DNA from: Halanaerobium salsuginis
Lineage (GTDB): Bacteria > Bacillota > Halanaerobiia > Halanaerobiales > Halanaerobiaceae
Direction of reading: 5' to 3'
DNA length: 39,288 nt
NCBI RefSeq assembly: GCF_900114545.1
Contig: NZ_FOTI01000026.1
Location: forward strand, 1 to 39,288
Under the pieces are notes generated by a model that was not told the DNA's origin, made no database searches, and saw only the letters and a list, made by a program, of their open reading frames with translations. Positions within the stretch are counted from its first letter, which is position 1; each line of letters begins with the position of its first letter. Positions 34,355 to 39,288 of the stretch are shown one piece after another. A program made the position numbers and the translations under genes.

Positions 34355-34413
34355 GAAAAATATTTTCATATAAACAAAAAATACTTGAAAAAATTTTTCT
34401 AAAATGGTAGACT
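34355..34413 (+). promoter_or_regulatory. murQ operon promoter with two matching palindromes
   Basis: The promoter is TTGAAA (34385-34390), 17 bases, TAGACT (34408-34413). Two 13-base palindromes, GAAAAATATTTTC (34355-34367) and GAAAAAATTTTTC (34387-34399), have centres 32 bp apart, about three helical turns; the second overlaps the -35. These are good candidate sites for the MurR/RpiR regulator encoded at the end of the operon. Confidence 0.6.
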
Positions 34414-34462
34414 TAAAATAATAAAAGCAAGAATATTATGAACAGAAGGAGGTTAGTAATTT

Positions 34463-35359
34463 ATGGAGAGAGCTAATTTAGTTACAGAATCAGTAAATCA
34501 AAATTCAAAGCAGATTGATCAAGTAGAAACAGCTGAAATTATTAGAATAATAAATCAGGAAGATCGTAAAGTTGCCCTGGCAGTTGCTGCAGAAAAAGAA
34601 AATATTGCAGCAGCTGTTGATGAAATTACAAATGTTTTAAAAAATGGAGGACGTTTAATTTATATGGGGGCTGGTACCAGTGGCAGACTAGGTATCCTGG
34701 ATGCCTCAGAATGTCCTCCTACTTATGGTGTGGATCCTGAACTAGTACAAGGTTTGATTGCTGGAGGAGAAGCTGCAATTAAAAGTTCTATCGAAAATGC
34801 TGAAGATAGTAGAACAGAAGCAGTTGCAGATTTAAAAGAAATTAATTTTTCTGCTCAAGATATTCTAGTTGGAATTGCAGCAAGTGGAACAACCCCTTAT
34901 GTAATAGCTGGCTTAAAATTTGCCAGTCAGCTGGGAGCTTCAACAGTCGCATTAAGCTGTAATCCTGAATCCCAAATAGCTCAACAGGCAAATATTTCGA
35001 TTTCTCCTATTGTCGGCCCGGAGGTCATTACTGGTTCAACCAGAATGAAAGCTGGTACAGCACAAAAAATGGTTTTAAATATGTTAACAACTGCTGCAAT
35101 GATAAAGTTGGGAAAAGTTTATCAAAATTATATGGTAGATCTACAGGTAAAGAATAAGAAGTTGGCCGAAAGAGCTAAAAATATGGTAGTAACTTTAACA
35201 AAAGCAGATTACAAAACAGCAGAAAAATATCTAACAAAAACTGATTATAATGTAAAGTTAACAATCATGATGTTAAAGACAGGACTTAAGCAAGTAGAGG
35301 CAGAAGCTGAACTTGCTAAATTTGAAGGACGGTTGGCAGAAGCAATTGCAAATAATTAA
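34463..35359 (+). CDS. murQ: N-acetylmuramic acid 6-phosphate etherase
   Basis: 298 residues, SIS-domain family. The signature GAGTSGRLGILDASECPPTYG (about 69-89) contains catalytic E83, and E114 occupies the second known catalytic position of E. coli MurQ. GPEVITGSTRMKAGTAQKMVLNML is the other family block. It cleaves the lactyl ether of MurNAc-6-P to give GlcNAc-6-P and D-lactate. First gene of a four-gene MurNAc operon; GGAGG lies before ATG 34463. Confidence 0.97.
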   Translation: MERANLVTESVNQNSKQIDQVETAEIIRIINQEDRKVALAVAAEKENIAAAVDEITNVLKNGGRLIYMGAGTSGRLGILDASECPPTYGVDPELVQGLIAGGEAAIKSSIENAEDSRTEAVADLKEINFSAQDILVGIAASGTTPYVIAGLKFASQLGASTVALSCNPESQIAQQANISISPIVGPEVITGSTRMKAGTAQKMVLNMLTTAAMIKLGKVYQNYMVDLQVKNKKLAERAKNMVVTLTKADYKTAEKYLTKTDYNVKLTIMMLKTGLKQVEAEAELAKFEGRLAEAIANN

Positions 35360-35412
35360 AATAAAGATAAGTTTTAGCTGCTATTTACTTAATAAAACTG
35401 AGGAGGAGTATT

Positions 35413-36837
35413 ATGAGTAATGAAAAATTAGTTAAAGAGATTATTGAAAAAATAGGCGGCACTAAAAATATTATTAATGCTTCAAATTGTATGACCAGAT
35501 TAAGAATTGATTTAAAAAACTATGATAAAGTAGATTTGCCAGGTTTAAAAGCAGTAGATGGAGTAATGGGAGTAGTTGAAGATGAGACAATTCAGATAGT
35601 TGTCGGACCTGGTACAGCTAAAAAATGTCTTGATATACTAAAAAGTAAGTATTTAAGTGATTCGAAAATGGCAGTAAATGATGATTGGCAGAAAAACAAA
35701 GCTGCTATTAAAGGAAAGCAAAAAGAAAGCAAATTAAAAAGAGGTTTAAAAACAATTGGCAAGATATTTATTCCACTAATTCCTGCTATTATAGCAGCAG
35801 GTATTTTTAATGGATTTGCCGGTTTAATAACTAATTTGCAGGATACAGGCAGCTTACCAATTAATCAATTCTGGAATTTAACTCAGCTTGTACTTTCATT
35901 ATTGGGAGGTTCATTTCTGGGTTATTTTACAATTTTTACCGGGATCAATGCTGCTAAACAATTTGGTGCTACTGAAGGTCTTGGCGGAATGATTGGTGCC
36001 TTAACTGTAATGAGTCAGATAAATAATATTTCACAGTCAATTGGGATGTTTGATACAGCTTCTCCTTTAAATTCCATTCTCCGTTCCGGTAAAGGGGGAA
36101 TTATTGGAGTCATTATTGGAGTCTATATTTTAGCTATAATTGAAAAAAGAGTTAGAAAATTTGTTCCTGATGTACTTGATTTAATTATAACTCCTGTTGT
36201 AACTATGCTGGTTATGGCTTTAGCAATGATCTTTGTGATAATGCCTTTATCAGGTATTATTTCTGATATAGTAGTAGGTGCTTTGACATTACTTGTTGCT
36301 TCTGAAAATCCAGTAGTAAGTGTAATTTCTGGTTATGTTTTATCAGCTGTTTTTTTACCGATGGTTTTACTTGGTTTACATCATGGCCTAATTCCAATTT
36401 ATGCTTTACAGTTAGAAAATATGGGAGGAGTTTCTCTGTTTCCAGTTTTAGCTATGGCAGGTGCAGGTCAGGTAGGAGCATCAATTGCAATTTATTTTAA
36501 AGCTCGCAAAACAGGTAATTTGAAATTAAAGCAAATTATTTCTGGGGCACTTCCAGCTGGAATATTAGGAATAGGTGAGCCGCTGATTTATGGTGTTACA
36601 CTTCCATTAGGAAAACCTTTTATTACTGCTGGACTAGGGGCAGGTTTTGGAGGAGCATATGTAATGCTGCAGCATGTTGTTGCAGGTGCCTGGGGACCAT
36701 CTGGTATTTCTGCTATTCCTTTAATGCAGCCTGGCTCAATGCTTAATTATTTTCTAGGGCTAGTTATCGCTTATCTGGGCGGATTTATTATTACTCAGAT
36801 TTTTATTAAAGAACAAGATATTGCCGAATTAGAATAA
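35413..36837 (+). CDS. murP: PTS EIIBC, MurNAc type (MurP-like)
   Basis: 474 residues. The N-terminal EIIB domain (1-80) has the phosphorylated cysteine C26 in ASNCMTRLR; a charged linker (about 85-115) leads to an EIIC domain of about 8-10 membrane segments, with GIGEPLIYGVTLPLGKPF (about 392-409) as the glucose-superfamily EIIC signature. No EIIA is fused, as in E. coli MurP, so a separate EIIA(Glc) must donate phosphate. Next to murQ it is expected to import MurNAc, or MurNAc-GlcNAc as in Staphylococcus, as the 6-phosphate. GAGGAGGAG precedes the ATG. Confidence 0.9.
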   Translation: MSNEKLVKEIIEKIGGTKNIINASNCMTRLRIDLKNYDKVDLPGLKAVDGVMGVVEDETIQIVVGPGTAKKCLDILKSKYLSDSKMAVNDDWQKNKAAIKGKQKESKLKRGLKTIGKIFIPLIPAIIAAGIFNGFAGLITNLQDTGSLPINQFWNLTQLVLSLLGGSFLGYFTIFTGINAAKQFGATEGLGGMIGALTVMSQINNISQSIGMFDTASPLNSILRSGKGGIIGVIIGVYILAIIEKRVRKFVPDVLDLIITPVVTMLVMALAMIFVIMPLSGIISDIVVGALTLLVASENPVVSVISGYVLSAVFLPMVLLGLHHGLIPIYALQLENMGGVSLFPVLAMAGAGQVGASIAIYFKARKTGNLKLKQIISGALPAGILGIGEPLIYGVTLPLGKPFITAGLGAGFGGAYVMLQHVVAGAWGPSGISAIPLMQPGSMLNYFLGLVIAYLGGFIITQIFIKEQDIAELE

Positions 36838-36842
36838 TTTTT

Positions 36843-36873
36843 TCTCCAGTCTAAAATCTTTTTAGGCTGGAGA
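36843..36873 (+). terminator. Hairpin between the PTS gene and mupG-like gene
   Basis: TCTCCAG-T-CTAAAA pairs with TTTTAG-G-CTGGAGA (one T-G pair), followed by TTTTAATT. It may attenuate transcription into the last two genes instead of ending it fully. Confidence 0.6.
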
Positions 36874-36934
36874 TTTTAATTAGCTATATCTTATGAATAA
36901 AAATAAATTTGGGTCGTTAGAGAGGAGCAAAATA

Positions 36935-37999
36935 ATGTTAGGGATTTCTGTTTATGCAGGACTTGATTTAAATTTAGCTGATAATATTAATTATTTAAAA
37001 AGAGCAAGAGAGTTAGGTATAACTGATTTATTCTTTTCCCTTCATATTCCAGAAGTTAGAGCTGATTTTTTGTCAGAAGCAGAAAAATTATTAACTGAAA
37101 TAAATAAACTTAACTTCCGGGTAACAGCTGATATTTCTAAAAAATATTTTAAGAAATTAAATTTAGCTAAGTTTGAGTTTGCATCTCTCAGACTTGATTT
37201 CGGATTTAGTAATGCCGAAATTGCTGATCTCAGTCGTCAAAATAATTATAAAATAACTTTAAATGCCAGTACTATTAATCAGCAGGCTTTAACAGAAATT
37301 ATTTCTGAAAAAGCTAATTTAAATAATCTTGAAGCTCTTCATAATTATTATCCTCGCCCTGAGACAGGGCTAGGAGCAAAATTGCTGCAACAGAGAACAG
37401 AGCTTTTTCATAGCTATGGAATTGAAGTAGCTGCTTTTGTACCAGCAAAGTTTAAACAGCGTCTTCCTCTAAAAGCTGGTCTGCCAACTTTAGAAGCTCA
37501 TCGTTGCTTATCTCCTTTAGTAGCTGGCCAGGATTTACTTAAATTAGGAATAGATAGAGTTTATATTGGTGATAGTCAAGCCAGTAAATCAGAATTAGCT
37601 GATTTTGCTTTAATAAATTCTGAATACACTATTATTCCAATTGAAACTTATCCTGGTTTAAGCCAGATAGAAAAGAATCTTTTAAAAATTCCACATTATA
37701 ACCGCTATGATCCCGGGGAATATATAATTAGATCAGCAACGGCCAGATCTGCCTGCAGACAGGCAATAGAGCCATTTAACAATAATAAAAAGCGCTTTAA
37801 ATATGCAGTAACAATAGATAACCAATTTTATCAGCGATATCAGGGTGATCTGCAGATCCTCAAAAAAGATTATCCAGCAGATAAAAAAGTTAATTTAGTT
37901 GCAGAAGCAGGAAAAGCAGCTCCACTTATTGAAAAAATAAGTGCAGGGGAAAAATTTAAATTTAAAATTGCAGCTAAAAAAAAGCAAATTACTGATTAA
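36935..37999 (+). CDS. DUF871 protein, MupG-like 6-phospho-N-acetylmuramidase
   Basis: 354 residues from ATG 36935, which has GAGGAG at 36923-36928; an upstream in-frame ATG at 36893 has no such site. The TIM-barrel start MLGISVYAGLDLNLADNINYLKRA, the LHNYYPRPETGLG motif and LPTLEAHRCLSP are those of the DUF871 family, whose S. aureus member MupG hydrolyses MurNAc-6-P-GlcNAc to MurNAc-6-P and GlcNAc. The C-terminal 100 residues form the small cyclophilin-like domain. Being in one operon with murQ and murP strongly supports this role. Cytoplasmic, no signal peptide. Confidence 0.88.
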   Translation: MLGISVYAGLDLNLADNINYLKRARELGITDLFFSLHIPEVRADFLSEAEKLLTEINKLNFRVTADISKKYFKKLNLAKFEFASLRLDFGFSNAEIADLSRQNNYKITLNASTINQQALTEIISEKANLNNLEALHNYYPRPETGLGAKLLQQRTELFHSYGIEVAAFVPAKFKQRLPLKAGLPTLEAHRCLSPLVAGQDLLKLGIDRVYIGDSQASKSELADFALINSEYTIIPIETYPGLSQIEKNLLKIPHYNRYDPGEYIIRSATARSACRQAIEPFNNNKKRFKYAVTIDNQFYQRYQGDLQILKKDYPADKKVNLVAEAGKAAPLIEKISAGEKFKFKIAAKKKQITD

Positions 38000-38029
38000 T
38001 TAAGTGATTTGATAGTAAGGAGTTTAAGC

Positions 38030-38884
38030 ATGAAAGTATTGTTAAAAATTAAAAATATCTATGCTGATCTGACAGCAACTGAAAAGAAAATTGCTGATTA
38101 TATTTTGGCTAATAGCCAAGAGGCAGCAGAACTTGCTGTAACAGAATTAGCTCAGGCTAGTCAGAGCAGTCCTGCTTCAGTAGTTCGTTTTTGTAAGAAG
38201 ATAGATTATCAGGGCTTTCAAGATTTTAAGTTTGCTTTAGTTAAAAACCTTAGTGAGTTAGATTCAGCTGATCAACAGCAGATATATGATGATATTGCAG
38301 TTGAAGATAGTTTAACTGAAATTATGGATAAACTAGCTCATGATAATATTAGAGTAATTGAAAATACAGTTGAACTGCTTTCAGCAGCAGAGTTAGAAGC
38401 AGCAGTTAATGCGCTGCAGACTGCAGAAAATGTTTATATCTTTGGAATTGGTGCTTCCGGCCTAGTTGCTAAAGATTTACAACATAAACTGATGCGAGTA
38501 AAGAAAACAGTAATTTATTATTCAGACACTCATGCTCAACTTGCTTCAGCTGCTAACATAGAAGCTGGTGATCTGGCAATTGCTATTTCCTATAGTGGTC
38601 AGAGTAGAGAAGTTTATAAAGCTCTGACCACCGCGCAAAAGCGAGGTGCTCAAACAATTTCCATTACTAAATATTCGGCTAATCCTTTAGCTAAAATTAG
38701 TCAGATAAAACTTCAGGTGGCTGGTAGTGAAAAAAATTTACGTCTGGGAGCAATAACTTCCCGGATTGCTCAGCTAACAGCTGTTGATATTTTGTTTGTT
38801 GCCTATGCTCGTAAAAATTTTGCTCAAATTACTGAATATCTTAAAAATACTAGAGATAGTGTAGAAGAATTCAAATTAAATTAG
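38030..38884 (+). CDS. murR: MurR/RpiR family transcriptional regulator
   Basis: 284 residues from ATG 38030 (AAGGAG at 38017-38022); a TTG at 38009 in frame is less likely. The N-terminal RpiR helix-turn-helix (LTATEKKIADYIL; SPASVVRFCKKIDYQGFQDFKFAL, about 14-75) is followed by a SIS domain (NVYIFGIGASGLVAKDLQHKLMRV; AIAISYSGQSREVYKALTTAQKRGA). In E. coli MurR the SIS domain binds MurNAc-6-P, and the same effector is likely here. It would control the operon from the paired palindromes near 34355-34399. Confidence 0.9.
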   Translation: MKVLLKIKNIYADLTATEKKIADYILANSQEAAELAVTELAQASQSSPASVVRFCKKIDYQGFQDFKFALVKNLSELDSADQQQIYDDIAVEDSLTEIMDKLAHDNIRVIENTVELLSAAELEAAVNALQTAENVYIFGIGASGLVAKDLQHKLMRVKKTVIYYSDTHAQLASAANIEAGDLAIAISYSGQSREVYKALTTAQKRGAQTISITKYSANPLAKISQIKLQVAGSEKNLRLGAITSRIAQLTAVDILFVAYARKNFAQITEYLKNTRDSVEEFKLN

Positions 38885-38899
38885 GTGTTTAATAATTAG

Positions 38900-38933
38900 A
38901 ACTCTGTTCATGATCATGAACAGAGTTTTTTTG
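38900..38933 (+). terminator. Terminator of the MurNAc operon
   Basis: AACTCTGTTCATGA (38900-38913) pairs perfectly with TCATGAACAGAGTT (38914-38927), then TTTTT. This is a strong rho-independent terminator 16 bases after the murR stop. Confidence 0.9.
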
Positions 38934-39124
38934 ATTAAAATTTATATTATAAGCGAATTTCATAATACGCTTAATTTAGTTTAATTCAAAAAAATATTGT
39001 CTGCGAATCATAAAAATAAGCCTTTTAACTTGAAATAGTAGATTTTAATGATTTACCATAGATTTACTGCTAAATTTAGACGCACTTAGCTTGGGTAACT
39101 TAAAATCATGCTTTAAAATGCTTT

Positions 39125-39288
39125 TTAAGCAGCTAAAACCTGATTTTGCAGTTTGATTTTCTCGGCTGCAATTCTTGCAGCGATCAAACTGATAGAACTT
39201 AATAGCAGATGAGTTTTAACTTTTTTAGCTCCCATTACAGTTAAGTTTTCTAAATTAAGATGCTCTTTAAGTCTGGAAAAAGTTCTTT
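39125..39288 (-). mobile_element. Transposase, C-terminal fragment (runs off the window)
   Basis: An open frame entering from the right edge on the minus strand ends at TAA (39125-39127). Its 53 residues begin RTFSRLKEHLNLENL and continue with VMGAKKVKTHLLLSSISLIAARI, the C-terminal end pattern of DDE_Tnp_1 (IS4/IS5-type) transposases, where the catalytic Glu lies just before the RTFSRLKEH helix. Family identity is by recognition only. Whether this is the same element type as at 1-123 cannot be told because the two fragments cover different ends of the protein. Confidence 0.6.

Noticed and set aside
1-39288. CRISPR arrays, tRNA or rRNA genes, phage or defence modules
   Set aside because: No regularly spaced repeats, no recognisable tRNA-like cloverleaf or rRNA sequence, and every larger frame is accounted for by metabolic, regulatory or transport genes.

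Overview
The window is AT-rich DNA with strong Shine-Dalgarno sites (GGAGG type), TTG/GTG/CTG starts and a gene set typical of a fermentative, anaerobic low-GC Firmicute. My best guess, from general gene resemblance only, is a member of the Halanaerobiales (Halanaerobium-like); no rRNA or tRNA is present to test this. The window starts inside a minus-strand transposase gene (its 5' end) and ends inside another minus-strand transposase gene (its 3' end), so about 39 kb of metabolic genes lies between two insertion-sequence fragments.

Layout. (1) 246-7972, mixed signalling and housekeeping genes: a GGDEF-EAL protein with a degenerate GGDEF half, an ElaA-like acetyltransferase, an inositol-monophosphatase-family phosphatase that appears to start at CTG, a fumarylacetoacetate-hydrolase-family protein, a membrane-anchored hypothetical protein, a chemoreceptor with an N-terminal H-NOX heme domain carrying the full O2-binding residue set, a SAM methyltransferase and a DegV protein. 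(2) 8062-11483, an alpha-galactoside unit: an AraC regulator divergent from a GH4 alpha-galactosidase and an MFS transporter. A SprA-like HEMAH protein converges on it. (3) 12268-15709, a ROK repressor with galE and galK, headed by a promoter that overlaps a long palindrome with XylR-like geometry. (4) 15817-22359, a LacI regulator, a three-gene CUT1-type sugar ABC importer (no ATPase) and a GH42 beta-galactosidase; two copies of one LacI-type operator flank the regulator gene. (5) 22522-34247, L-rhamnose catabolism: a DeoR-type regulator, rhaB, rhaA, rhaD, rhaM, an additional arabinose/fucose-isomerase-like enzyme, and a four-gene CUT2-type ABC importer. (6) 34355-38933, MurNAc recycling: murQ, a MurP-like PTS EIIBC, a DUF871/MupG-like 6-phospho-muramidase and a MurR/RpiR regulator.

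Taken together, regions 2-5 take up and hydrolyse alpha- and beta-galactosides, feed galactose into the Leloir pathway (galT is absent here) and convert L-rhamnose to dihydroxyacetone phosphate and lactaldehyde. Galactose plus rhamnose fits growth on pectin side chains (rhamnogalacturonan I), although that is inference. Region 6 handles peptidoglycan fragments.

No CRISPR array, phage module, toxin-antitoxin pair or obviously new defence system is visible. The observations most worth a second look are the O2-type H-NOX receptor, the second sugar isomerase in the rhamnose operon, a candidate orphan short transcript near 6287-6361, the rhaB leader with an exact 18-bp direct repeat, and the set of predicted operators that pair each local regulator with its operon.
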